Origin: an uncultured Lachnospiraceae bacterium
GTDB lineage: Bacteria > Bacillota > Clostridia > Lachnospirales > Lachnospiraceae
Direction: 5' to 3'
Assembly (NCBI GenBank): GCA_910578845.1
Contig: CAJTSL010000049.1
Span: 1 to 28,006 of the forward strand
DNA: 28,006 bases
In this document: one piece after another, positions 16,026 to 23,146 of the stretch
How the letters are laid out: every line of letters begins with the position of its first letter
Numbering within the stretch: the stretch's first letter is position 1
Position numbers and translations under genes: made by a program
The notes under the pieces: generated by a model
What the model saw: the letters and a program-made list of their open reading frames with translations, nothing else
Databases searched by the model: none
Told to the model about the DNA's origin: nothing

Positions 16026-16073
16026 AAAGTCCTCCACACTATAAGATAAGGCGCATTCTATGCAAATCTCTTA

Positions 16074-16508
16074 TCACAATGTATCATTAATCATGTCTAT
16101 TCTTCTCTGGTGCTTCTCTTCTTTCGAAAATTCCGTATGCAGGAAAGTATCCACGATACTAAGCGCCAGATTGTTGCCAACAATCCCGCCTCCCATAGCC
16201 AAGACATTCGCATCATTATGCTCTCTTGTCAGCCGCGCCGATACCGTATCCGCACACAATGCGCAGCGGACACCTGCTATCTTATTGGCTATCATGGAGA
16301 TACCGATTCCCGTCGTACAGATGACGATCCCTTTCTCGCAAGTGCCATCCGACACCGCTTCCGCAACAGCCTTGCCATAAACCGGATAATCGCACGACTT
16401 CTTGTCCATACAGCCAAAATCCTTATATGCTATCCCCTGCTCTTCCAAATAAGCTATTACCACCTGTTTCAGATCATAGCCGCCATGGTCGCTCCCAATT
16501 CCTATCAT
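16074..16508 (-). CDS. rpiB: Ribose-5-phosphate isomerase B
   Basis: 144 residues, the usual RpiB length. Motifs include the N-terminal GIGSDHGGYDLK (Asp7-His8), the catalytic Cys64 in VICTTGIGISM, and REHNDANVLAMGGGIVG with His98. The enzyme interconverts ribose-5-phosphate and ribulose-5-phosphate in the pentose phosphate pathway. The family usually reads CGTGIG or CGSGIG; here the residue after Cys64 is Thr. The start is ATG 16508, with AAGGAGG 8 nt upstream; a start six codons earlier (16526) is possible but would overlap that site. It lies 42 nt after the threonylcarbamoyl-AMP synthase gene, a common pairing in Firmicutes. Confidence 0.9.
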   Translation of the reverse strand: MIGIGSDHGGYDLKQVVIAYLEEQGIAYKDFGCMDKKSCDYPVYGKAVAEAVSDGTCEKGIVICTTGIGISMIANKIAGVRCALCADTVSARLTREHNDANVLAMGGGIVGNNLALSIVDTFLHTEFSKEEKHQRRIDMINDTL

Positions 16509-16550
16509 GTTATATTCCTCCTTCATATTTCTATTTGTCCTATGCTTTCA

Positions 16551-17639
16551 TCATACGCGTATCACATGATGCCCTGCTGCCTTGAGCAGCCTGTTCATAA
16601 TCGCTTGTCCCATTCCCGCCGTATCAAAAGACTCCGAGAAAATCACCGTAACGCCTTCATCATCGAACTCGCGCAGCGTCCGGTAAAGCCGTTTCGCAAT
16701 CGTTGCCTCTTCATCCCTCTCACCTACGCTCTTACATAGATCGCCGCTATATCCTGCTATCGTCGCATCAGTCCCTATGATGCCGACCTTATGCCCCTTT
16801 TCCTGCATAAACATCGTCTGTTCATTAATATATTCTACCACACGCCGCAAGTCCCCGTCCACAATCGTCAATTCACCCTTCGGCGCATAATGGCGGTACT
16901 TCATGCCGGGCGCTTTCGGCGCTTGTCCGCTACTATCTGACATGAGCGCTTTATCTTCTCCTACCGACTGCAACACCTCTTCTAGCATTTCCTTCGTAAT
17001 ATAACCGGGCCGGAGAATCAACGGTATGTCTTCTGTCATATCAATTATGGTGGATTCAAGGCCGATCTCCACATCCCCGCCATCAATTATCATCTCAATC
17101 CGCCCTACCATGTCTTCCGCCACATATTTCGCCAAAGTCGGACTCGGCCTGCCCGACAGATTAGCGCTTGGCGCTGCTATATATCCGCCCGCGGCATGGA
17201 TGAGCTCCATTGCCACGGGATGGTTCGGCATCCTGACCGCTACTGTATCCAAACCGCCTGTTGTCTCATATGGTATCAAATCCGATTTCTCAAATATCAT
17301 AGTAAGCGGCCCCGGCCAAAAAGCTTCCGCCAGTCTTCTTGCCGCCTCCGGTATTTCCTTCACAATCGGAGCCAAGTCCTCCATGCAGCAAATGTGTACG
17401 ATCAGCGGATTGTCCGAAGGCCTGCCTTTGGCTGCATATATTTTCCTGGAAGAATCAGGATTCATGGCATCCCCACCCAGCCCATATACAGTCTCTGTCG
17501 GAAACGCAACTAACCCGCCTGCCTTGATGACTTCGCCTGCCTGCCGTAGGAGTCCCGTATTCTCATGCCCTTCATCCACCCGGATTATCTGTGTGTCCAC
17601 AACGCGCAGTCCCTTTCTTCTCTTCTCTAATGTTATCAT
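16551..17639 (-). CDS. L-threonylcarbamoyladenylate synthase (Sua5/YwlC type)
   Basis: 362 residues with two domains. The YrdC-like catalytic domain (about 25-215) shows AGGLVAFPTETVYGLGGDAM, KGRPSDNPLIVHI and SANLSGRPSPT. The C-terminal Sua5 domain (about 235-358) begins after APGMKYRHYAP and ends with GMGQAIMNRLLKAAGHHVI, all typical. It makes threonylcarbamoyl-AMP from threonine, bicarbonate and ATP for the t6A37 tRNA modification. The ATG at 17639 has no visible ribosome-binding site; a GTG at 17600 with GAAAGGGA about 10 nt upstream is a plausible alternative start. A palindromic repeat cluster abuts its 5' end. Confidence 0.92.
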   Translation of the reverse strand: MITLEKRRKGLRVVDTQIIRVDEGHENTGLLRQAGEVIKAGGLVAFPTETVYGLGGDAMNPDSSRKIYAAKGRPSDNPLIVHICCMEDLAPIVKEIPEAARRLAEAFWPGPLTMIFEKSDLIPYETTGGLDTVAVRMPNHPVAMELIHAAGGYIAAPSANLSGRPSPTLAKYVAEDMVGRIEMIIDGGDVEIGLESTIIDMTEDIPLILRPGYITKEMLEEVLQSVGEDKALMSDSSGQAPKAPGMKYRHYAPKGELTIVDGDLRRVVEYINEQTMFMQEKGHKVGIIGTDATIAGYSGDLCKSVGERDEEATIAKRLYRTLREFDDEGVTVIFSESFDTAGMGQAIMNRLLKAAGHHVIRV

Positions 17640-17644
17640 TTATA

Positions 17645-17757
17645 TCGAGCTTGCGTCTATTAGAAAACAGCCTCTGATGCCGTTATCCTTACGCTTTTCT
17701 ATCAAGAATTGCGTCGCAATTCTTGGGACGCAAGCTGCCGAGCTTGCGTCTATTGTA
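17645..17757. repeat. Palindromic repeat cluster between cwlD and the Sua5 gene
   Basis: Two perfect hairpins are nested here: CAAGAATTGC/GCAATTCTTG with a 3-nt loop, and GACGCAAGCT/AGCTTGCGTC with a 4-nt loop. A direct repeat CGAGCTTGCGTCTATT occurs at both ends of the cluster, about 93 bp apart. Neither stem is followed by a T-tract in the minus direction, so these are not classical terminators. The 110 bp hold no gene and look like a REP/MITE-type element. Confidence 0.6.
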
Positions 17758-17767
17758 CCACATTATT

Positions 17768-18481
17768 TCAGCCTTGACTATTGATATATTGCAGAATCCC
17801 CAAATGAATTGCCCAGGCGATTTTCTCCTGATAATAATCAGATTCCAGCTTCAGCGCCTCTTCATTATTCGAAAGGAAACCACATTCTACAATCACAATC
17901 GGCGAAGACGTTTTTTTCAATAAATAATAACTATCATTGCTCTTTGCAGAACGCGTGTTATCTTTATCTACTTTTTCCAATAACATCTGTTGTATTTGTT
18001 CTGCCAGCTCTTTGCTCTGATCGCTATTTTCATAATAAAAAGTCTGTGCGCCGTGCACATATTCTTCATGATAGCTGTTCTGGTGGATACTGACCGTCAT
18101 GACAGGTTTTGCTTCTTCTATGATTTCTACGCGCCGCTTCATATCCTGTACTTTTTTATTAGAAGCGTTTTCATCATACAATCCCGCATCGGAATCTCTT
18201 GTCAGGATCACTTCCACGTCCGCCATTTCCAGAAATTGCTGCAATTTCTTCGCAATCTCCAGATTAATATCTTTTTCCAGTGCGCCATTCGTCCCTACTT
18301 TACCAGGATCTGCGCCACCATGGCCCGCATCGATGACAACACATGGCCGCTCCTTCCCTTCTACGATTTTCTCTGACGCCGTCCGTATACTTCTCTGATA
18401 GGCAAGAAAATAGACGGATACCATAACAAGCAACGCCGCCATGATCCTTATCGTCAATTTATATTTTTCCGTTCGCCCCAT
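17768..18481 (-). CDS. cwlD: N-acetylmuramoyl-L-alanine amidase, CwlD-like
   Basis: 237 residues from ATG 18481, the same length as Bacillus CwlD. An N-terminal membrane segment (about 11-27) is followed by an Amidase_3 domain with zinc ligands in DAGHGGADPG (His54), LEKDINLE (Glu69) and SIHQN (His133), and catalytic Glu199 in VIVECGFLSN. CwlD removes peptides from muramic acid in spore cortex, the first step toward muramic-delta-lactam, which germination enzymes recognise. AAGGATGG lies upstream of the chosen ATG; the open frame runs 23 codons further but without a ribosome-binding site. Its presence argues for a spore former. Confidence 0.88.
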   Translation of the reverse strand: MGRTEKYKLTIRIMAALLVMVSVYFLAYQRSIRTASEKIVEGKERPCVVIDAGHGGADPGKVGTNGALEKDINLEIAKKLQQFLEMADVEVILTRDSDAGLYDENASNKKVQDMKRRVEIIEEAKPVMTVSIHQNSYHEEYVHGAQTFYYENSDQSKELAEQIQQMLLEKVDKDNTRSAKSNDSYYLLKKTSSPIVIVECGFLSNNEEALKLESDYYQEKIAWAIHLGILQYINSQG

Positions 18482-18532
18482 ATGCCCATCCTTGCATTTT
18501 ATGTTGTTACACTTTATGCTGTCTATGAGGAA

Positions 18533-18560
18533 AATATAAATCTTTTTCACTGGTTTTCAA
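18533..18560 (-). promoter_or_regulatory. Promoter for cwlD
   Basis: Minus-strand TTGAAA (18560-18555) and TATATT (18538-18533), 16 nt apart, each five of six to consensus. The start would be near 18526, about 45 nt before the cwlD ATG. Its -35 is only 20 bp from the -35 of the divergent promoter at 18581. Confidence 0.55.
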
Positions 18561-18580
18561 ACCTATGCCCATGACAAACA

Positions 18581-18609
18581 TAGACATCTATAAGGAAAAA
18601 AGATATAAT
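18581..18609 (+). promoter_or_regulatory. Promoter for the DUF3160-capA pair
   Basis: TAGACA (18581-18586) and a perfect TATAAT (18604-18609) with a 17-nt spacer. Transcription would start near 18616, leaving about 100 nt of leader. This excludes the in-frame ATG at 18565 as the start of the following gene and supports the one at 18715. Confidence 0.7.
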
Positions 18610-18714
18610 TATGGAAAAGACGGAATACAGAATGAATTTAAGAAAATACATAAAAGAAATTACTACGTAAAAAGCAAAATACGTATTCACCAAAGGAAAG
18701 GATATCCTATTATA

Positions 18715-20988
18715 ATGAAAAAAAATATATTGAAAAAAAGACTTGAACAAATAACTGCACTTCTATTATCTATATGCATGCTAAGCGCCTGCGCTATGAG
18801 CAAACCGACAGACGAAGATAACACGCAAGGCTCACAGAATGCCTCAACAAGCGAAACTACCCAAAACGGATCTACCCAGAGCGAAACCGATAAGATGGCT
18901 CCCCAGGACACACCGGACTCCGATGCACCATCCGGCGCTGCGGATATGGATGCCACTTCTTTCGCCATTGACAGGCCTGCTCTAATTGAAGAATTCCCTA
19001 CAAGCAGCGAAACCGCTGTAACGCCCAGCATAGAAGCATATACTGTTGCTCCCGATTTGAGCAACGTCACCAATCTGCAACAATTTTATCTACCGGAGCA
19101 GCTTACGGCGCTGCTTGCGAAAAATGGCTTTGCCGTACGCGAAGCATATTCCCGTGAGTTCTTTGAAATCTATGAAAACAACCGATATGCCTTGATCCCA
19201 AATTTCGTGACAGTGGATTCCCTGATGCATACCTATCATCTCTATTTCACACATTTATTGAAAAACATCGAGAAAAACCATCTTAGCGATACCTTAAAGC
19301 AACTAAGCATACAGATGATGGAAAAAAGCGCGGCACAATATGAAGTTCTAAAAGGGAGCGAATGGGAGAATGCGGCAATACGAAACGTCGCGTTTTTCAC
19401 AATCGGCGCCAAGCTTTTAGACGATAGCGTTACACCCTATGCCTATGTACAGGATATTGTCACCGGAGAACTTGATAAAATCAACGCTACCGGCGGCATA
19501 GCATTTTCTGCCATCACCGGGGACGAAGAAGATTATACGCAATACGTCCCGCGAGGATATTATGCGGGGGATGATCAGTTAGAACAATACTTTAAAGCCA
19601 TGATGTGGTATGGCAGGATCCACTTTATCCAAGAAGAGGCTGATCTGGATAGAAGCGCCCTTCTGATGACGGCGGCGCTTTCCGCTGATCCAAATGCTTT
19701 CGGATTATGGGAATCCATCTATGCCGTGACATCCTTTTTCGCAGGTGCAAGCGATGATGCCGGAGTCTGTGAATATGCATCCATCATGCAGGAAGTCTAT
19801 GGGAATGATGTCTCCGTTAGTGATTTCCCGTCACAAGAAAGCTTATTTCATGAATTCCATGAAAAGACCTTATCTCTTCCGTCACCACAGATTAATTCCA
19901 TCCCTATTCAGGACGGGGAAAACAATATCATACCAGGTTTCCGTTTTATGGGCCAACGTTTCAGCATAGATGCCACCATTATGCAAGCGCTTATCTATAG
20001 CCGCGTATCTAAGAACAGCTCAGGCACTATCCGTATGCTTCCCGACGTACTCGATGTGCCCGCAACGCTTGGCAGCGAGACTGCCTATCGCATCCTAGAA
20101 GAAGCCGGCGCCACAGACTATGCCGGTTATACAGACAACATGGCTGACCTTCGGCAGAAGCTTACGCCAGAAAACACGGGCCTCTGGTCTGCAAGCCTCT
20201 ACGCAGGCTGGCTTCATACGCTCAGGCCTCTCCTTTCGCAAAAAGGGGAAGGATATCCTATGTTCATGCAAAGTGAAGAATGGGCGAAAAAAGACCTCGA
20301 GTGCTTTGCCGGAAGTTTTACGGAATTAAAACATGATACGGTCCTTTATTCCAAACAGGTCATCGCAGAAATGGGCGGCGACTATTGGGAAGAATCTGAT
20401 GCAAGAGGCTATGTGCAGCCGGAACCACTCATATATGAACGATTCATGCACCTTGCCAGCCAGACGGCGAAAGGCTTAGAATCTCTCGGCATGCTGGATG
20501 CAGATGATAAAGAAAACCTCCTTCGTCTCACACAGATTGCAGAGCAATTACTGGCAATATCCAATAAAGAGCTTATGGATGAAGTCCTGACAGACGCAGA
20601 ATACGAATTCATAGAATGCTATGGCGGCACGATAGAACACTTCTGGTATGACGTCATGAGCAAAGAAGGAATGTCGGAATCCATCACGACACAGGAATAC
20701 CCTTCAGCGCTCGTCGTAGATATTGCAACCGACCCTAACGGTACAATTCTCGAAGCGGCAACCGGAACGCCGTCGCAGATTTTCGTCATCGTGAAAGTTG
20801 ACGGGAAACTGAAAATCGCAACCGGAAGCGTTTATTCCTTCTACCAGTTCCCCTGGCCTATGGAAGACAGGATGACCGATCAGAAATGGCGGCAGATGAT
20901 GGGCATTGCCCCTGACGAAGAAGGTGTCTTCCATGATAATGCCTCTATTAGCCAGCCGGATTGGACACAAAGTTACCGTTGTCAATAG
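18715..20988 (+). CDS. DUF3160-family lipoprotein
   Basis: 757 residues. MKKNILKKRLEQITALLLS leads to a lipobox LSAC with the lipidated Cys at residue 26, followed by a Ser/Thr/Asn-rich low-complexity linker of about 90 residues, so the protein is attached to the outer face of the membrane. The remainder is the DUF3160 domain, helical with motifs such as FVTVDSLMHTYHLYFTHLL and QAMMPE-like GFRFMGQRFSIDA. The biochemical role of DUF3160 is not known to me. The ATG at 18715 fits the promoter at 18581 and gives a proper signal peptide. The stop codon is 2 nt before the capA start. Confidence 0.82.
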   Translation: MKKNILKKRLEQITALLLSICMLSACAMSKPTDEDNTQGSQNASTSETTQNGSTQSETDKMAPQDTPDSDAPSGAADMDATSFAIDRPALIEEFPTSSETAVTPSIEAYTVAPDLSNVTNLQQFYLPEQLTALLAKNGFAVREAYSREFFEIYENNRYALIPNFVTVDSLMHTYHLYFTHLLKNIEKNHLSDTLKQLSIQMMEKSAAQYEVLKGSEWENAAIRNVAFFTIGAKLLDDSVTPYAYVQDIVTGELDKINATGGIAFSAITGDEEDYTQYVPRGYYAGDDQLEQYFKAMMWYGRIHFIQEEADLDRSALLMTAALSADPNAFGLWESIYAVTSFFAGASDDAGVCEYASIMQEVYGNDVSVSDFPSQESLFHEFHEKTLSLPSPQINSIPIQDGENNIIPGFRFMGQRFSIDATIMQALIYSRVSKNSSGTIRMLPDVLDVPATLGSETAYRILEEAGATDYAGYTDNMADLRQKLTPENTGLWSASLYAGWLHTLRPLLSQKGEGYPMFMQSEEWAKKDLECFAGSFTELKHDTVLYSKQVIAEMGGDYWEESDARGYVQPEPLIYERFMHLASQTAKGLESLGMLDADDKENLLRLTQIAEQLLAISNKELMDEVLTDAEYEFIECYGGTIEHFWYDVMSKEGMSESITTQEYPSALVVDIATDPNGTILEAATGTPSQIFVIVKVDGKLKIATGSVYSFYQFPWPMEDRMTDQKWRQMMGIAPDEEGVFHDNASISQPDWTQSYRCQ

Positions 20989-20990
20989 AT

Positions 20991-22466
20991 ATGACAATTC
21001 AAAGCGCCAGATATATGTTAAGAAAACGAAAATCTCTCACAAAATATTTCCATAGAATAACTTCTGTTATTATAATATTAGTATGCACTGGGGCGATTGT
21101 TTATACTTCATTATATAACACCTGTTCTTTTCCCAATTGGATTACATGGGAAAAGAAGCAAATACAAGATCGCTCCGCTCAGTATGAAATCATAATAAAA
21201 GACCAAACGGTAAGCCTGCTCCACCACAACGCGCTAATCTGGACATCGCCAGCAAGCATCAAAGTCCAGGATGCCATCTTCTGTGATATTGACGGCAACG
21301 GTGAGGAAGAATTGCTGTTGCTATGTTGGAAAAAAGGGCGCTACGGTCAGCATAAGCCTTTTTGGGTAGAGGAAGACGAGACTTCCTGGTCCCAACATAT
21401 CTTCCTATACACTTATTCTGCCGATGAAATCAGGCCAAAATGGATGTCTTCCTACATCGGACAAGATGTTGCCGCCATGCGCGTAGTCGCAAGCCGCCTC
21501 TGGCTAACTGCTCCCGATGGGGAAAATAGCGCATGGAAATGGGATTCCTGGGGGTTTACCAAACAAGATACGTCCGTTACGTTTACCGTTTTCGGCGATA
21601 ATCTCATTCACGAACCGATCTACAGATATGCGCAGAAGCATGGCGATACCTATGATTTCCTCTTTGAAAATGTCCTGGATGCCATTACGCAAAGTGATCT
21701 AGCCATCATCAACCAGGAAACACCTTTTACCGATGACCCGTCGCAATACAGCGATTATCCGAGATTTGCTACGCCGCTTCCCGTTGGCAGCGCAATTGCC
21801 AAAGCCGGTTTCGATGTTGTCACCTGCGCAACCAATCATGCGCTGGACTTAGGATCCACTGGCATCCATACGACCAAATCCTTTTTCGAAGAAAATGACA
21901 TCTTATGTTTGGGGATACAACATGTGGGGGAAAAGGAAAAACAGCCTTATGAGATTGTTACGAGAAATGGCATCCGTTTCGCCTTGCTCAATTATACATA
22001 TGGCACAAACGGAATCCCAATGCCGTCAGAAAACCCATATATGGTACATTTGTTAGAGGATGAAGCCGCAATCCGGCAAGACATAGAGAATGCAAAGTCC
22101 GAAAGTGATTTTGTCATTGTCTTCGCTCATTGGGGCACGGAAAACGCACCCCAGCCAGACGAATTCCAGCAAGAATGGGCGAATATTTTCCTGGACTGCC
22201 AGGTAGATATCGTCGTCGGTACGCATCCACATACGTTACAGCCATATACAGTCCTAAGAGACGATAGCGGGCATGAAATGCTCTTATATTATTCTATCGG
22301 CAATTTTATCAGCGCCCAAAGCGAACGTTCCTGTATCAAAGGCGGCATGGCGACATTCACCGTATCACTGACACCAGACGGCTGTGCCCTGACGCAATAT
22401 TCCTTAACGCCACTGACAATTGCGTGGCAAGAGGGCGGGAAATATGAGGTGGAGGTAGGAGAATAG
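20991..22466 (+). CDS. CapA-like phosphoesterase with N-terminal membrane anchor
   Basis: About 491 residues. A membrane helix (residues about 25-42, ITSVIIILVCTGAIVYTSLY) is followed by an extracellular beta-rich insert of about 130 residues with DIDGNGEEELLLLCW, resembling an FG-GAP/VCBS calcium-binding repeat. The PGA_cap metallophosphatase domain begins TFTVFGDNLIHEPIY and contains NQETPF, CATNHALDLG, FAHWGTE, GTHPHTLQP and YSIGNFIS. CapA proteins are tied to capsule or polyglutamate export in some Bacilli, but many homologues have other roles. The ATG at 20991 lacks a ribosome-binding site and probably relies on coupling to the DUF3160 gene 2 nt upstream. Confidence 0.85.
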   Translation: MTIQSARYMLRKRKSLTKYFHRITSVIIILVCTGAIVYTSLYNTCSFPNWITWEKKQIQDRSAQYEIIIKDQTVSLLHHNALIWTSPASIKVQDAIFCDIDGNGEEELLLLCWKKGRYGQHKPFWVEEDETSWSQHIFLYTYSADEIRPKWMSSYIGQDVAAMRVVASRLWLTAPDGENSAWKWDSWGFTKQDTSVTFTVFGDNLIHEPIYRYAQKHGDTYDFLFENVLDAITQSDLAIINQETPFTDDPSQYSDYPRFATPLPVGSAIAKAGFDVVTCATNHALDLGSTGIHTTKSFFEENDILCLGIQHVGEKEKQPYEIVTRNGIRFALLNYTYGTNGIPMPSENPYMVHLLEDEAAIRQDIENAKSESDFVIVFAHWGTENAPQPDEFQQEWANIFLDCQVDIVVGTHPHTLQPYTVLRDDSGHEMLLYYSIGNFISAQSERSCIKGGMATFTVSLTPDGCALTQYSLTPLTIAWQEGGKYEVEVGE

Positions 22467-22628
22467 ATGTGTAGCAATTTCTCCCTTGATGCATTTACCA
22501 AACAAATCCCTATGCGAACCAGTACGTGATAGTGTAAGCACTAAAACATGATCCAACAGTTCGATATCCAGTCCTCGCTTCATTGCCAGCTTATAGTCTC
22601 TTTTAAACTGTGTTGTAATTTTAACCAC
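22404..22628 (-). pseudogene. Internally deleted YafQ-family toxin gene
   Basis: From a GTG at 22628 the frame reads VKITTQFKRDYKLAMKRGLD then IELLD, a clear YafQ N-terminus, and passes at once into HVLVLTLSRTGSHRDLFGK, the normal YafQ C-terminus. About 45 central residues are absent without breaking the frame; these normally carry YRDH, the GNWKGYRECHI segment and most catalytic His/Asp residues. The expected stop after LFGK is also lost (TGC where TGA would suit), so the frame continues 29 codons antisense to the end of capA. No RelB/DinJ antitoxin is visible upstream. I judge it non-functional. Confidence 0.75.
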
Positions 22629-22918
22629 ATATTTTGTTTATATGTCATTCGCACGAAGAATGCAATGCTAAGCACGTACTCCATACGAAAAGACGGATGT
22701 TTCGTTAGGCGGATGTAATTACGGATAGAAGATTTCATGATTGTATTCGACAAGGATTGGGAAAAGCGACCAACCAAAAAAATTTTTCTATCTTTCACTA
22801 CATCCGTCCAACGAAGCACCCGTCTCTTCACACTCATCGACACTTGGTACTGTCCATCCATTGCACTGGATTGCAAAACAATATTTATAAAATTATTTTC
22901 ATAGCTTAATGCATTAGC
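22467..22918. other. Decayed intergenic region between capA and the blaI-blaR1 operon
   Basis: Besides the toxin remnant and an inverted repeat, no intact gene is seen here. An open frame at 22580-22876 (minus) matches no family I know and is largely made of one arm of the inverted repeat. The region looks like the remains of inserted and rearranged DNA. Confidence 0.5.
22692..22824. repeat. Imperfect 42-bp inverted repeat
   Basis: The left arm 22692-22733 (beginning GACGGATGTTTCGTT) and the complement of the right arm 22783-22824 (beginning GACGGGTGCTTCGTT) agree at about 31 of 42 positions, and most differences are transitions that would still pair as G-U in the minus-strand RNA. The loop is 49 nt. 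TGCAATG occurs further out on both sides. Immediately outside the right arm is TCTTCACAC, the end motif of the element at 6124. Confidence 0.6.
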
Positions 22919-23146
22919 TTACGGGCAAAGTTCCCAATTACCAAGCCATTTCTGGTTGGCAAAATCATATAAGCGTCGGTAAATTTTACCATTTTCATTT
23001 TTGTAAACATAACCAACATTAGTACGTGCTGTTCCCGAACTTTCAACCGCTTCTGTTTGAACAGCTCCCTGTGCAAATGCCGTCATACTGGAGACATTGC
23101 ATAGAAACAATAGCGACAAAATAGCAACTGCTTTTTTTAATTTCAT
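22919..23146 (-). CDS. Small secreted protein of the blaI-blaR1-like operon
   Basis: 75 residues. A signal peptide (MKLKKAVAILSLLFLCNVSS to about AFA, residue 25) is followed by a mature part of roughly 50 residues rich in Tyr, Asn and Trp: VGYVYKNENGKIYRRLYDFA then NQKWLGNWELCP. I recognise no family. The start overlaps the end of the blaR1-like gene by 4 nt (ATGA), so the two are translationally coupled and probably act together, for example as a secreted ligand, inhibitor or effector of the sensor protease. That role is inference. Confidence 0.7.
   Translation of the reverse strand: MKLKKAVAILSLLFLCNVSSMTAFAQGAVQTEAVESSGTARTNVGYVYKNENGKIYRRLYDFANQKWLGNWELCP

Noticed and set aside
16110..16739. 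A 209-codon plus-strand frame across rpiB and the Sua5 gene
   Set aside because: Antisense to two confirmed genes and without any recognisable domain or start signal.
17645..17757. Strong hairpins read as the cwlD terminator
   Set aside because: No run of T residues follows either stem in the direction of cwlD transcription.
17026..17784. A 252-codon plus-strand frame antisense to the Sua5 gene
   Set aside because: Long, but it is the complement of a well-conserved gene, has no family motifs and crosses the palindromic repeats.
22404..22501. The tail of the toxin frame as a genuine C-terminal domain
   Set aside because: It begins right after the natural YafQ end (LFGK) and is simply antisense to the 3' end of the capA-like gene.
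22580..22876. A 98-codon minus-strand frame upstream of the toxin remnant, considered as the missing antitoxin
   Set aside because: It shows no RelB/DinJ-like features, has no ribosome-binding site, and consists mostly of inverted-repeat sequence.
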